From assembly GCA_944412445.1 (NCBI GenBank), contig CALYBJ010000008.1, positions 1 to 64,000 on the forward strand: a stretch of DNA of 64,000 nucleotides. The letters run 5' to 3'. The notes under the pieces are model-generated. The model was not told where the DNA came from. It did not search any database and was given only the letters and a program-made list of their open reading frames with translations. The number at the start of each line of letters is the position of its first letter. Position 1 is the first letter of the stretch. The position numbers and the translations under genes are program-made. Below are positions 44,037 through 52,383 of the stretch, piece after piece. The stretch comes from an uncultured Clostridia bacterium (GTDB lineage: Bacteria > Bacillota > Clostridia > Oscillospirales > Acutalibacteraceae).

Positions 44037-44510
44037 ATGAAGTTATACATATATGATTTAACTAATATGACTGACGATACCTACGACAAAATTTTAAGTC
44101 AGCTGACTGAAGAAACAAAAAACAATATTTTAAAAAACAAAATGAGAATTACAAGGCTTCGTCATGTGGCGGGAGAGCTTTTGAAGCGTGTTGCCGTGTC
44201 CTCATATTTGCAGCGTGAAATCAGCTATGTTGACGATATTGGCAGTGTTATTGAGGAAAACAACATTTTCTATGACTTCGCATTTATTAAAAATTTCGTT
44301 ATCTGCGCCGTGTCAGACAAGCAGGTAGGCGTTGCCGCCGATAAAAAGTCCTCTGATGATTATTCTCTTATGGAAAACGCTTTCGGCAAATGCAAAACAA
44401 AGTGCAAGGATTGTCCTCTGGCTTCCGAGTGTACATATATTGAAAGCCACGCTCTTGATGAATACAGAATCGTTGTATGTCAGAGCAATGCCAAAGTAAA
44501 TATGGCCTAA
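44037..44510 (+). CDS. Degenerate 4'-phosphopantetheinyl transferase-like protein with Cys cluster
   Basis: The 157-residue protein resembles the N-terminal half of Sfp-type transferases: KLYIYDLTNMTDDTYDKIL, then HVAGELLKRVAVSSYL (43-58) and NFVICAVSDKQVGV (86-99). The catalytic GxDIE is replaced by VGVAADKK, the ISHS histidine is absent and the WxxKE helix is missing. In its place is a cysteine cluster C119-x3-C-x2-C-x5-C132, which could bind a metal or Fe-S centre. The ATG at 44037 is chosen because AAGGAAG lies six bases upstream; an ATG at 44031 would touch it. Function unknown; ordinary PPTase activity is unlikely. Confidence 0.5.
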   Translation: MKLYIYDLTNMTDDTYDKILSQLTEETKNNILKNKMRITRLRHVAGELLKRVAVSSYLQREISYVDDIGSVIEENNIFYDFAFIKNFVICAVSDKQVGVAADKKSSDDYSLMENAFGKCKTKCKDCPLASECTYIESHALDEYRIVVCQSNAKVNMA

Positions 44511-44533
44511 TGTCACCTTTTAAACAAAAGAGG

Positions 44534-44562
44534 TTGACAATTCAATATTTATCTGATAAAAT
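44534..44562 (+). promoter_or_regulatory. Extended -10 promoter of bioY-birA
   Basis: TTGACA (44534-44539), 17 bases and TAAAAT (44557-44562) preceded by TGA (extended -10). No clear BirA operator palindrome is visible. Confidence 0.75.
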
Positions 44563-44589
44563 CATCTCGTGATAAATGAGGTGATTTTT

Positions 44590-45189
44590 ATGTTTATTTA
44601 CGGAAATGATGAGCAAAAAAGCGGCAGTGAAAAAACAGTGAGAATTTCACGGTTCAAAGCCGCTGATATTGCCGAAACAGCGTTAATGACAGCTTTAATT
44701 ACAGTATGCACATGGATTTCTGTTCCTGCGGATGTGCCCTTTACGCTTCAGACCTTCGGTGTTTTTACTGCGGCAGGACTTTTGGGAATGAAAAAAGGAA
44801 CGCTGTCTGTTGTTGTCTATGTTTTGCTGGGAGCCGTTGGGGCGCCTGTTTTTGCCGGATTCAAAGGCGGCTTAGGGGCTTTGGCGGGAGTTACCGGAGG
44901 CTACATTATCGGATTTGTTTTTCAGGCTTTTATTACCGGTTTTTTTGTTGACAAATGGGGCAAAAAGTTATATGTTATGTGTATCGGAATGTTTTTTGGG
45001 CTTTTGGCGTGCTATGCTTTCGGCACGGCATGGTTTATGCTTTTATATATTAAAAATTCGGAGCCTGTTGGGCTTGCGGCAGTTTTAGGCAAATGTGTCG
45101 TTCCTTTTATTATTCCTGATATCATAAAAGGCGCTCTTGCTGTAACCGTTATCAAAGCCGTTTCCGCAAAAATAAAAATAAAAGGTTGA
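44590..45189 (+). CDS. bioY: Biotin transporter BioY
   Basis: BioY is the substrate-binding membrane component of the biotin ECF transporter. The 199-residue protein has six helices and the signatures LMTALITVCTWISVP, VPFTLQTFGVF (about 44-54), GAVGAPVFAGFKGGLGAL and TGGYIIGF. The ATG at 44590 has GAGGTGA upstream; an earlier ATG lacks one. The biotin ligase/repressor gene follows after four bases, so uptake and use of biotin are co-expressed. Confidence 0.93.
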   Translation: MFIYGNDEQKSGSEKTVRISRFKAADIAETALMTALITVCTWISVPADVPFTLQTFGVFTAAGLLGMKKGTLSVVVYVLLGAVGAPVFAGFKGGLGALAGVTGGYIIGFVFQAFITGFFVDKWGKKLYVMCIGMFFGLLACYAFGTAWFMLLYIKNSEPVGLAAVLGKCVVPFIIPDIIKGALAVTVIKAVSAKIKIKG

Positions 45190-45193
45190 TAAG

Positions 45194-46174
45194 ATGAGCG
45201 TTACCGACAGCGTATTGGGTTTTCTTGAGGAAAACAAGGGCAAATATATTTCCGGCGGGGAAATCGCCTCAATTCTCGGAGTCAGCAGAAATGCGGTTTG
45301 GAAAGCGGTAAAAGGCCTGCAGGAAAAGGGATATAATATAGGCGCGGTTACTAATAAGGGGTATATTTTATCTTCTGACAGTAATATCGTGTCGGGAAAA
45401 AGCATCGAAAAGTTTATTGAGGATAAAAATATCCGAGTAGAGTATTTTGACAGCGTGACATCTACCAATACTGTTATGAAAGAAAAAGCGGAGCAGGGAG
45501 CTTCGGAGGGACTTGTTGTTGTATCCTCAGAGCAGACTGCCGGAAGAGGAAGAAGAGGAAAACAATTTATTTCAAAAGGCGGCACGGGAATATATTTCAG
45601 TATTCTTTTAAGGCCGGAGCTGAACCCCCGGGACGCATTGCTTATAACAACCTGCGCCGCAGCGGCTGTGTCGGAAGCTATCGAAAAAAATTCAGATATA
45701 AAAACCAAAATAAAATGGGTAAACGACATATATTCGGGAGATAAAAAAATCTGCGGAATTTTAACGGAAGCCGCATTTGATATGGAAGGCGGCGGGCTTA
45801 ATTACGCGGTACTCGGCATCGGCATCAATATTTATTTCCCTGAAAACTCTCTTCCTGATGAAATAAAGAATATTGCCGGAGCGGTTTTCAAAAATGAGGA
45901 CTATGACAGGGAAGCGGTCAGCAGAATCGTGGCAGACACAATAAATATTTTTATGAGAGAATATGTTGTAATAACGGAAAAAAGATTTCTTCAAGCGTAC
46001 AGACAAAAATCATATCTTGACGGAAAAGAAATCACCGTTATAAAGAGCGATGGAAATAAAGACGCCGTGGCAATTGGAATTACCGATGATTTCAGTTTGA
46101 TTGTAAAATATAAGGACGGCAGTGAAGAGCTTTTGTCTTCCGGAGAAGTAAGCACAAGGGTAAATCCTCAATAA
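45194..46174 (+). CDS. birA: Bifunctional biotin ligase/biotin operon repressor
   Basis: BirA attaches biotin to acetyl-CoA carboxylase-type carrier domains and, with an N-terminal helix-turn-helix, represses biotin genes. The 326-residue protein has the DNA-binding region SGGEIASILGVSRNAVWKAV (about 21-40), the adenylate loop AGRGRRGKQFISKGGTGIYF (about 116-135), KWVNDIY (about 175) and the C-terminal SH3-like cap. Autoregulation of bioY-birA is likely, though no operator was identified. Confidence 0.94.
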   Translation: MSVTDSVLGFLEENKGKYISGGEIASILGVSRNAVWKAVKGLQEKGYNIGAVTNKGYILSSDSNIVSGKSIEKFIEDKNIRVEYFDSVTSTNTVMKEKAEQGASEGLVVVSSEQTAGRGRRGKQFISKGGTGIYFSILLRPELNPRDALLITTCAAAAVSEAIEKNSDIKTKIKWVNDIYSGDKKICGILTEAAFDMEGGGLNYAVLGIGINIYFPENSLPDEIKNIAGAVFKNEDYDREAVSRIVADTINIFMREYVVITEKRFLQAYRQKSYLDGKEITVIKSDGNKDAVAIGITDDFSLIVKYKDGSEELLSSGEVSTRVNPQ

Positions 46175-46182
46175 AAACAAAG

Positions 46183-46211
46183 TTGTCCTAAAATATTTAT
46201 AATAATATAAT
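46183..46211 (+). promoter_or_regulatory. Promoter of the epimerase gene
   Basis: TTGTCC (46183-46188), 17 bases and TATAAT (46206-46211). The predicted transcript starts about 46218, only a few bases before the coding region. Confidence 0.65.
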
Positions 46212-46219
46212 TTTTTCGG

Positions 46220-47107
46220 GTGATTGTATTGTACGGAATTATAGGCGCCGGAGGTTTTTTAGGCTCGTGGCTTATTAAAAAAATACTGGAAAACACAGAT
46301 GAAGAAGTAATTGCGGCAGGAAGAGAAAACAAGTTTTTCGGCAAAGAAAATAAAAGGGTCATTCCTTTTTCCGGTGACCTGAGGGATTCTTTATACAGAA
46401 AAGAGCTTACAGCTGTTTTGAACCGAAAAGAAAATTTAAAAATTATATATTTGGCGGCAGTTCATAATATAGATGCCGTTGCTGAAGATCCGTCAGCTGC
46501 GTATTTTTTTAATATCTCCGTTTTAAAGGAAATCGTGGAAAAATTAAATGAACAGCACAAAATATTTTTTGCTTCAAGTGATACTGTTTACGGAGAAGGC
46601 GGCGAGCATTTTTTTAAAGAAAATGAACAGTTGAATCCTGTCAGCTTGTACGGTGAGCAAAAAATACAGGGAGAAAAAATAATAGAAAGTGTTTCAGGTA
46701 CATCCTTGAGGCTGCCGCTTATGTTTTCACACAGTGTATCCCCTTATAAAAAGCATTTTTGCGACAATATAGTGCAAAGCCTATCAAAAGGGGAAACCGT
46801 AAAGCTTTTTACCGATTCGGTACGCTCAACGCTTGATTACGGTACTGCGGCTCAAATTATTTTGAAGCTGAGCGCAATTAAAGATAAGCTTCCGGCAGTT
46901 ATCAATATCGCAGGCGATGTTCCTATTTCAAAATATGATTTGGGTATTATGCTGGCTGAAAAATATAATTTCCCGAAATCTTTAATAGTTCCTGAAATTT
47001 CAGAGGGAAAATTTATAAAAGGCGCTCAAAGGGCAAAATCGACATTAATGGATAATGGTCTTGTTAAAGGCTTAATAAATGAAAAAAATATACAAATAAA
47101 ACTTTAA
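46220..47107 (+). CDS. NAD-dependent sugar epimerase/dehydratase family protein
   Basis: This extended SDR protein has 295 residues with the NAD-binding GIIGAGGFLGSWLIKKIL (about 6-23), AAVHNIDAVAEDP, the Ser-containing FASSDTVYGEG and the catalytic YGEQKIQGEKI (YxxxK, about 147-151), then SLRLPLMFSHSVSPY. It resembles dTDP-4-dehydrorhamnose reductase or UDP-sugar epimerase relatives; the sugar is unknown. GTG at 46220 is the longest start. TTG at 46229, preceded by GGGTGA, is at least as likely. It may supply a sugar for the polysaccharide region but is separately transcribed. Confidence 0.75.
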   Translation: MIVLYGIIGAGGFLGSWLIKKILENTDEEVIAAGRENKFFGKENKRVIPFSGDLRDSLYRKELTAVLNRKENLKIIYLAAVHNIDAVAEDPSAAYFFNISVLKEIVEKLNEQHKIFFASSDTVYGEGGEHFFKENEQLNPVSLYGEQKIQGEKIIESVSGTSLRLPLMFSHSVSPYKKHFCDNIVQSLSKGETVKLFTDSVRSTLDYGTAAQIILKLSAIKDKLPAVINIAGDVPISKYDLGIMLAEKYNFPKSLIVPEISEGKFIKGAQRAKSTLMDNGLVKGLINEKNIQIKL

Positions 47108-47115
47108 AAGCAAAA

Positions 47116-47156
47116 CGCATATCTTCCGTTTTAAGAAGATATGCGCTGTTTTTTTT
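47116..47156 (+). terminator. Terminator between convergent epimerase and phosphoesterase genes
   Basis: CGCATATCTTC (47116-47126) pairs perfectly with GAAGATATGCG (47135-47145), then TGTTTTTTTT. It overlaps the end of the minus-strand gene. Confidence 0.88.
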
Positions 47157-48714
47157 ATTTCCAGCTTAAGTCTTTTTCAAAAACCTTTTCGCCGCTGTCG
47201 TTCCATGCTTCAAGGATATATCCTTTTTCATTTAAAGTCAGCTTGCTGGCAGTAAATACTCCGTTATTGTGTCCGCCGTCAAGATAAATATTTATTCCGT
47301 TTTCCTCAAAAAATTCACAGGTATGAGTGTGACCGCTTATAATCTGACTTGCATTAAGCTTATTAAGGGCGCTGAAGCCTCTTTCTTTTAAGTCTTCTTC
47401 AATACAGATATCGCTTGAATGAACAAGAGCAATACACTTTTTATTTGCGTATAAGTCCTCGTACTCCTCGGCGGTATTTTCAAGCCAGCTTATCATGGAT
47501 TTTCTGTATTCTTCGTAATTTACCATGCTGCCGTATTCGGGATGGTCGTCTTTTTTGTCCTCTCCGCTGTCAAGGACGATAAATTCGTAATCTCCCGAGG
47601 ACAGTGTATAATACATAGAGTCAAGACCTAAAATTCCGGGAAGCTCAGCTGCCATTCCGCCTCGTGTTTCATGGTTTCCTCTTACATATATAACAGGCTT
47701 TTCGCCGCCTGTAACAGCTCCGCCGAACCTGATAATATAATCAATTATCTCATCATCAAACATAAGCCCGGGAACACCGTCTCCGAGAAGTATAACACCG
47801 TCATAAGCTCCTGTATAAGATACGGCGTCGTATGCCTTTTGAAGCCTTGTGTGCCAGTCGGAAATCGTTAAAAAGGTTTGTGTACTGCCTGTGTATACTT
47901 TAAAATTATATTCTTCCGATTCCACTGTTTTTCCCGATCTGCCGCCGTAGCTTAATTCTTCAATCACTCGTGCGGAACCGATTTTGTATGAATTATTTGT
48001 CAGATGCTCTTTCGGCACCTTTACTGTATGTATTTTTGAGCTTCCTTTGATTCTGCCCGCAGCTTCGTCGTAGAGTTTATAATCTTCACCTTCGTAGGTG
48101 TATTCCACATAACCTGTGCCTTTGGCATTTGTGGCGAAAACTACGGAATAGGCATCTCCTGCGTCAATGACCATAGGGTCGGAAACTATTTTATAATTGA
48201 AGAAGGGAAATAATATATAAAATGCACCTGTTAAAATTCCCAAAGAAATTACTGCCGCAATTATTTTTTTAAAGACATCTTTTTTTATTTTGGGAAAAAT
48301 AAAAAGCAAAAACGCCGCGGCGCAGAAAGAAACAAAAACGGGGAGAGTTTTTAAAATCATTTTTAAAATAACGGGAGAAGTTTCAGCTCCGGCGCCTATT
48401 GTAAAAGCGATGTCTGCCACAGTGAATAAAACAGCAGCAATTTCAAAAAGAACCGTGAAAAACAAAAAAACTCCCCTGTCACTGCATGGTTTTTCCCTGA
48501 CTTTGATATTGTATGCTTTAAGGATATACAGAACAAGAAGTCCTATTGACGAAATTACGGAAAGAGTAAGCAAAAGCTCTGCAAAACCGCTGAAAACCGC
48601 AGTGTTAACAAAAACATAGCTTATACGGTTCGCATAAAAGACTGCCGACGCAAAAGCAGAAATAAATGTAAATGCAAGCAGAACGGAATCCCTTTTAAAA
48701 ATTTGTTTTTTCAT
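47155..48714 (-). CDS. Membrane-anchored calcineurin-like metallophosphoesterase
   Basis: The 519-residue protein has about five N-terminal membrane helices (to about residue 175). A beta-rich segment (about 180-280) and a calcineurin-type phosphoesterase domain follow. The metal motifs are ISDWHT (about 286), ILLGDG (about 307), YVRGNHETRG (about 343), ALVHSSD (about 432) and IISGHTHTCEF (about 463). The catalytic domain probably faces outside and cleaves a phosphomonoester, phosphodiester or nucleotide. AAGGAG precedes the ATG. The true substrate is unknown. Confidence 0.82.
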   Translation of the reverse strand: MKKQIFKRDSVLLAFTFISAFASAVFYANRISYVFVNTAVFSGFAELLLTLSVISSIGLLVLYILKAYNIKVREKPCSDRGVFLFFTVLFEIAAVLFTVADIAFTIGAGAETSPVILKMILKTLPVFVSFCAAAFLLFIFPKIKKDVFKKIIAAVISLGILTGAFYILFPFFNYKIVSDPMVIDAGDAYSVVFATNAKGTGYVEYTYEGEDYKLYDEAAGRIKGSSKIHTVKVPKEHLTNNSYKIGSARVIEELSYGGRSGKTVESEEYNFKVYTGSTQTFLTISDWHTRLQKAYDAVSYTGAYDGVILLGDGVPGLMFDDEIIDYIIRFGGAVTGGEKPVIYVRGNHETRGGMAAELPGILGLDSMYYTLSSGDYEFIVLDSGEDKKDDHPEYGSMVNYEEYRKSMISWLENTAEEYEDLYANKKCIALVHSSDICIEEDLKERGFSALNKLNASQIISGHTHTCEFFEENGINIYLDGGHNNGVFTASKLTLNEKGYILEAWNDSGEKVFEKDLSWK

Positions 48715-48788
48715 GGTGTTCTCCTTAAAAAGTCTTATATTTTTTATTTGTTTTACATATAAATATGTTATATGCTATTCGCAATTAT

Positions 48789-48817
48789 AGTATATCGGTA
48801 TGTATTTTGGTTGTCAA
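48789..48817 (-). promoter_or_regulatory. Promoter of the membrane phosphoesterase gene (minus strand)
   Basis: On the minus strand TTGACA (48812-48817), 17 bases and TATACT (48789-48794). The region 48818-48939 between it and the feo promoter shows no gene. Confidence 0.75.
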
Positions 48818-48939
48818 TGAAAATCATAAATCTTTTACAATATATTTTAATCTGCTTCCGACAATCTGCACAAATATTTATTTTTCACTTCTTTTAAAGG
48901 AATAAAAGCTACGAAAAATTTTGTAATCGGTATAATCTA

Positions 48940-48969
48940 TTGACAAAGGGCGTTTATAAGTAATACTAT
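48940..48969 (+). promoter_or_regulatory. Promoter of the feo operon
   Basis: TTGACA (48940-48945), 18 bases and TACTAT (48964-48969). It lies just upstream of a palindrome that may be the iron operator. Confidence 0.75.
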
Positions 48970-48977
48970 ATTAGTGT

Positions 48978-48993
48978 GTTAGAAACATCTAAC
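48978..48993 (+). promoter_or_regulatory. Candidate DtxR-family operator in front of feoA
   Basis: The perfect inverted repeat GTTAGA-AACA-TCTAAC lies directly after the -10, where a bound repressor would block the polymerase. DtxR/IdeR boxes share a TTAG...CTAA core. The regulator itself is not in the window. Confidence 0.55.
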
Positions 48994-49016
48994 TTAAATC
49001 GTTCGGAGGCAAAGAA

Positions 49017-49253
49017 ATGACTCTTGATAAACTGCCCGTGGGGAAATCGGGGATAATAACAAAGGTCGGCGGCGAAGGTATACTGCGGCTGAGGCTCCTT
49101 GACATGGGGCTTATACCGAGAACTCATGTAACAATGATAAAAATTGCGCCGATGGGAGATCCTGTGGAAATCAGGGTAAGAGGCTATGAGCTGACTCTCA
49201 GAAAGGAAGACGCAGGATTTATTGAAATAAACGAAAGCGGTGACGGTAAATGA
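49017..49253 (+). CDS. feoA: Ferrous iron transport protein A
   Basis: FeoA is a small cytoplasmic SH3-like protein that assists FeoB. The 78-residue protein has the family pattern: LDKLPVGKSGIITKV, LRLLDMGLIPRTHVTM (about 27-42) and GDPVEIRVRGYELTLRKEDA. A strong GGAGG lies upstream. Its stop overlaps the feoB ATG. Confidence 0.93.
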   Translation: MTLDKLPVGKSGIITKVGGEGILRLRLLDMGLIPRTHVTMIKIAPMGDPVEIRVRGYELTLRKEDAGFIEINESGDGK

Positions 49254-51256
49254 TTTTTGCTTTGGCAGGTAATCAGAACTGCGGAAAAACTACACTTTTC
49301 AACGCTCTGACAGGCTCCAATCAGCATGTGGGCAACTTTCCGGGAGTTACCGTTGACCAGAAGTCGGGACTTATAAAAGGAACGAAGGACTGCACGGTTG
49401 TGGATCTTCCGGGTATTTATTCCATAAGGCCCTATACCCAGGAAGAAATAGTTTCCAGGGATTTTATTATAGACAGCAAGCCCGACGGCATTATAAATAT
49501 TGTTGACGCAACAAATATTGAAAGAAATTTATATTTGACGCTTCAGCTTCTGGAGCTTAACATTCCCATGGTTGTGGCTCTTAACATGATGGACGAGGTA
49601 AGAGCCAACGGAGGAACCGTAGATGTAAAAATGATGAGCGAGCTTTTAGGTGTTCCCGTGGTGCCTATCAGCGCCGCAAAGGGCGAAGGCGTATCTGAGC
49701 TTACGGATAAAGCGGTAACAGCCGCCAAAAACAGAATAACCCCGAAGGTGCAGGATTTCTGCCCTGACGGAGCTGTTCACAGATGTATACATTCCGTAGC
49801 CCATATCATTGAGGATCACGCAAGAAATATAGGCGTAGCAAGAAGATTCTGCGCCACAAAGCTGATTGAGGGAGATACATACTTTTTTGAGCGCTTGGAG
49901 CTTGATGAAAATGAAAAAGAGCTTCTGGAGCACAGTATAGTTGAAATGGAAAACGAAACGGGCTTTGACAGGAACGAAGCCTTAGCGGATATGCGGTATA
50001 CATTTATAGAAAATGTTGTGTCCTTTGCCGTTGTAAAATGCAGAGAGAGCAAAGAGCATAAAAGAAGCGTAAAAATTGATAAAATTCTTACGGGAAAATA
50101 TACGGCGATACCGGTTTTCTTTTTAATTATGTTTTTTGTTTTCTATCTTACATTTAATGTTATAGGAAACAATTTATCGGATTTGCTTTCAATGGGTATT
50201 GATTGGTTAACCGGCATTTTTGACAGCGCACTAACTGCCTACGGCATTAATCCTGTTGTCCACAGCCTTGTAATAGACGGTATTTTCGCAGGAGTGGGAA
50301 GCGTTTTAAGCTTTCTGCCCATAATAGTTACGCTGTTTTTCTTTCTTTCCATTCTTGAGGATACAGGATATATGGCAAGGGTAGCCTTTGTTATGGACAG
50401 ACCTTTACGAAAGCTGGGACTTTCCGGCAGAAGCTTTGTGCCTATGCTTATCGGCTTCGGCTGTACCGTTCCGGCAATAATGTCAACAAGAACTCTTTCC
50501 TCTGACCGTGACAGGAAAATGACGATTCTCCTGACTCCCTATATGAGCTGTTCCGCTAAAATTCCTATTTATACCGTTTTCTGCGCAGCATTTTTTCAGA
50601 AATATCAGGCTTTTGTAATGATAGGGCTGTACGGGTCGGGAATTATACTTTCGGTTATAGTTGCCCTGATTCTTAACAAGACAGTGTTTAAGGGCAGACC
50701 TGTTCCCTTTGTAATGGAGCTGCCTAATTACCGTTTACCCTCCGCAAAAAGCGTTTTGCTGCTTCTCTGGGACAAAGCCAAGGATTTTATACAGAGAGCA
50801 TTTACAATTATTTTTGTGGCTACCATAATAATATGGGCGCTTCAGACATTCGACGCCAAGCTTAATGTGGTAAGCGACAGCGAAGACAGTTTACTTGCGT
50901 CAATAGGACGAATTATCGCTCCCGTATTCAAGCCCTTAGGCTTCGGTGAATGGCAGGTGGTAACATCTCTTATTTCCGGCTTCTCTGCGAAGGAGGCTGT
51001 TGTCAGCACTCTGGCAGTGCTTCTTGATACAAGTGTTGCGGACTTGGGTTCTGCTTTGTCATCTGTCTTTTCGCCTCTTGCGGCTGTAAGCTTTTTGCTT
51101 TTTACTCTTCTTTATACTCCCTGTGTAGCCGCTGTTGCAACTATAAGAAAGGAGCTTAAATCCGTGGCAGGCACCGTAGGCGTTGTGGTTATGCAGTGTC
51201 TTGTGGCATGGATAGTTGCTTTCGCTGTTTATCAGATAGGGGCGGTGTTAATATGA
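49250..51256 (+). CDS. feoB: Ferrous iron transporter B
   Basis: FeoB is the membrane iron(II) permease with an N-terminal GTPase. The 668-residue protein has G1 GNQNCGKTTLFNALTG (7-22), G2/G3 VGNFPGVTV and DLPGIYS (64-70), G4 ALNMMDE (about 111) and a helical spacer. The membrane core follows with Gate motifs GFGCTVPAIMSTR (about 403) and ISGFSAKEAVVSTL (about 578). The length is typical of Clostridia FeoB. It is co-transcribed with feoA and a small Cys-rich protein. Confidence 0.95.
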   Translation: MIFALAGNQNCGKTTLFNALTGSNQHVGNFPGVTVDQKSGLIKGTKDCTVVDLPGIYSIRPYTQEEIVSRDFIIDSKPDGIINIVDATNIERNLYLTLQLLELNIPMVVALNMMDEVRANGGTVDVKMMSELLGVPVVPISAAKGEGVSELTDKAVTAAKNRITPKVQDFCPDGAVHRCIHSVAHIIEDHARNIGVARRFCATKLIEGDTYFFERLELDENEKELLEHSIVEMENETGFDRNEALADMRYTFIENVVSFAVVKCRESKEHKRSVKIDKILTGKYTAIPVFFLIMFFVFYLTFNVIGNNLSDLLSMGIDWLTGIFDSALTAYGINPVVHSLVIDGIFAGVGSVLSFLPIIVTLFFFLSILEDTGYMARVAFVMDRPLRKLGLSGRSFVPMLIGFGCTVPAIMSTRTLSSDRDRKMTILLTPYMSCSAKIPIYTVFCAAFFQKYQAFVMIGLYGSGIILSVIVALILNKTVFKGRPVPFVMELPNYRLPSAKSVLLLLWDKAKDFIQRAFTIIFVATIIIWALQTFDAKLNVVSDSEDSLLASIGRIIAPVFKPLGFGEWQVVTSLISGFSAKEAVVSTLAVLLDTSVADLGSALSSVFSPLAAVSFLLFTLLYTPCVAAVATIRKELKSVAGTVGVVVMQCLVAWIVAFAVYQIGAVLI

Positions 51257-51417
51257 GTCCTGCTGATTATGTTGTTTTGGGAGTTATCGCATTGGCGGTT
51301 ATTTGCGTCGCTGTATACATAATAAAAAAACACGGAAAAGGCGAGACGATAGGCTGCTGCGGCGACTGTTCAAAATGTTCGGGCTGTAACGGCAGCTCAA
51401 AGCAAAATGGAAAATAA
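51253..51417 (+). CDS. FeoB-associated Cys-rich membrane protein
   Basis: This 54-residue protein has one membrane helix (about 5-22), a basic KKHGKGE turn and a C-terminal Cys-rich tail CCGDCSKCSGC (about 35-45). Proteins of this form follow feoB in many Firmicutes and may deliver or sense iron. The ATG overlaps the feoB stop as ATGA, which fixes the start. Confidence 0.88.
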   Translation: MSPADYVVLGVIALAVICVAVYIIKKHGKGETIGCCGDCSKCSGCNGSSKQNGK

Positions 51418-51427
51418 GCAGAAAAAT

Positions 51428-51454
51428 ATCCGGCTGAGAAGATTTCAGCCGGAT
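51428..51454 (-). terminator. Bidirectional terminator between feo operon and panE-like gene
   Basis: ATCCGGCTGA pairs with TCAGCCGGAT. The T tract is better on the minus strand (ATATTTTTC) than on the plus strand (TTGTTTATT), so it serves both convergent units. Confidence 0.75.
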
Positions 51455-51460
51455 TGTTTA

Positions 51461-52378
51461 TTATGAATTTTTAAGTTTTTCCTTTAAATATTCTGCGATT
51501 TTATTGTATGCGGGCAGTGAAACTCCGTATTTTTCTCCCATATCCGCAACGCTGTATATAAGTCCCTGAATTTCCGATTTCCCGCCTTTTTCAATATCTC
51601 TTTGAAGAGATGTTGAGGAAGAGGGAAGCAGGTCGTCTAAAATCTGCAAATTCCTTTTGACAATATCCTCTCCGAAGTCGATTCCCATGGCTTTTGAAAG
51701 GCTGTCGATTTCGCTTATTAAATCTGAAAAGCATTTTCTTATTTCGGGATTTTTCTGAATTTCTCCCGCTGTTACATTATAGTAAAGTCCGCATGCCGCC
51801 TGAGGTGAAACGTATGAAAACTTTTTTAATGCATCCCGTTTTATATTTTCCGAAACATGGCACTGAATATGACAGTCTTCAAGGTCGCTTTTTATTGAAA
51901 GGAAATTTTCCCTGTACTCCTCTTTTTTTCTGACTCCGAAAACAATTCTGAAAATATCTCCGTGCATTTTGATTACGCCGGGAGCTTCTATATTGGAGGC
52001 TATATAAATACAGCCGTCGGTAACGGTGCAGTTTAAGTGCTTTTGCAGATATTCTCCCGTGGTAAAAACATTCAGAAGAGGAATAACTATTGTTTTTCCG
52101 TTGGAAATTTTTTTAAGAAAGGGAATTATTTCATCTACGGAATAGGATTTTACGCATATAAAAATCACATCAGGCGTATCACTGTATTCTTCCCATGAGT
52201 AGGCTTTGGGCCTTACCGTAAATTCTCCGTGCTTTCCGGACATTATGCGAAGTCCCTGATTTTTCAGTGCTTCAAGAGTTTTGCCTCTTGCGATAACGGA
52301 TACGTCTTTTTTGCTCCTCGTCATGTATCCCGCGATACAGCCTCCCGTACCGCCAGAACCTATTATTAAGTATTTCAT
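51461..52378 (-). CDS. 2-dehydropantoate 2-reductase family protein
   Basis: Ketopantoate reductases make pantoate for coenzyme A with NADPH. The 305-residue protein has the Rossmann start YLIIGSGGTGGCIAGYM (3-19), FICVKSYSVDEI (about 76) with the conserved Lys, and a C-terminal all-helical domain ending near AYNKIAEYLKEK. The second catalytic Lys region is seen only approximately (KRDALKKFSYVSP, about 187), so it may be a family member with another substrate. No panB or panC is nearby. Confidence 0.75.
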   Translation of the reverse strand: MKYLIIGSGGTGGCIAGYMTRSKKDVSVIARGKTLEALKNQGLRIMSGKHGEFTVRPKAYSWEEYSDTPDVIFICVKSYSVDEIIPFLKKISNGKTIVIPLLNVFTTGEYLQKHLNCTVTDGCIYIASNIEAPGVIKMHGDIFRIVFGVRKKEEYRENFLSIKSDLEDCHIQCHVSENIKRDALKKFSYVSPQAACGLYYNVTAGEIQKNPEIRKCFSDLISEIDSLSKAMGIDFGEDIVKRNLQILDDLLPSSSTSLQRDIEKGGKSEIQGLIYSVADMGEKYGVSLPAYNKIAEYLKEKLKNS

Positions 52379-52383
52379 TTTAA

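Noticed and set aside
45085..45729. Open frame of 214 codons on the minus strand
   Set aside because: It lies opposite bioY and birA, which both have clear motifs and ribosome sites.
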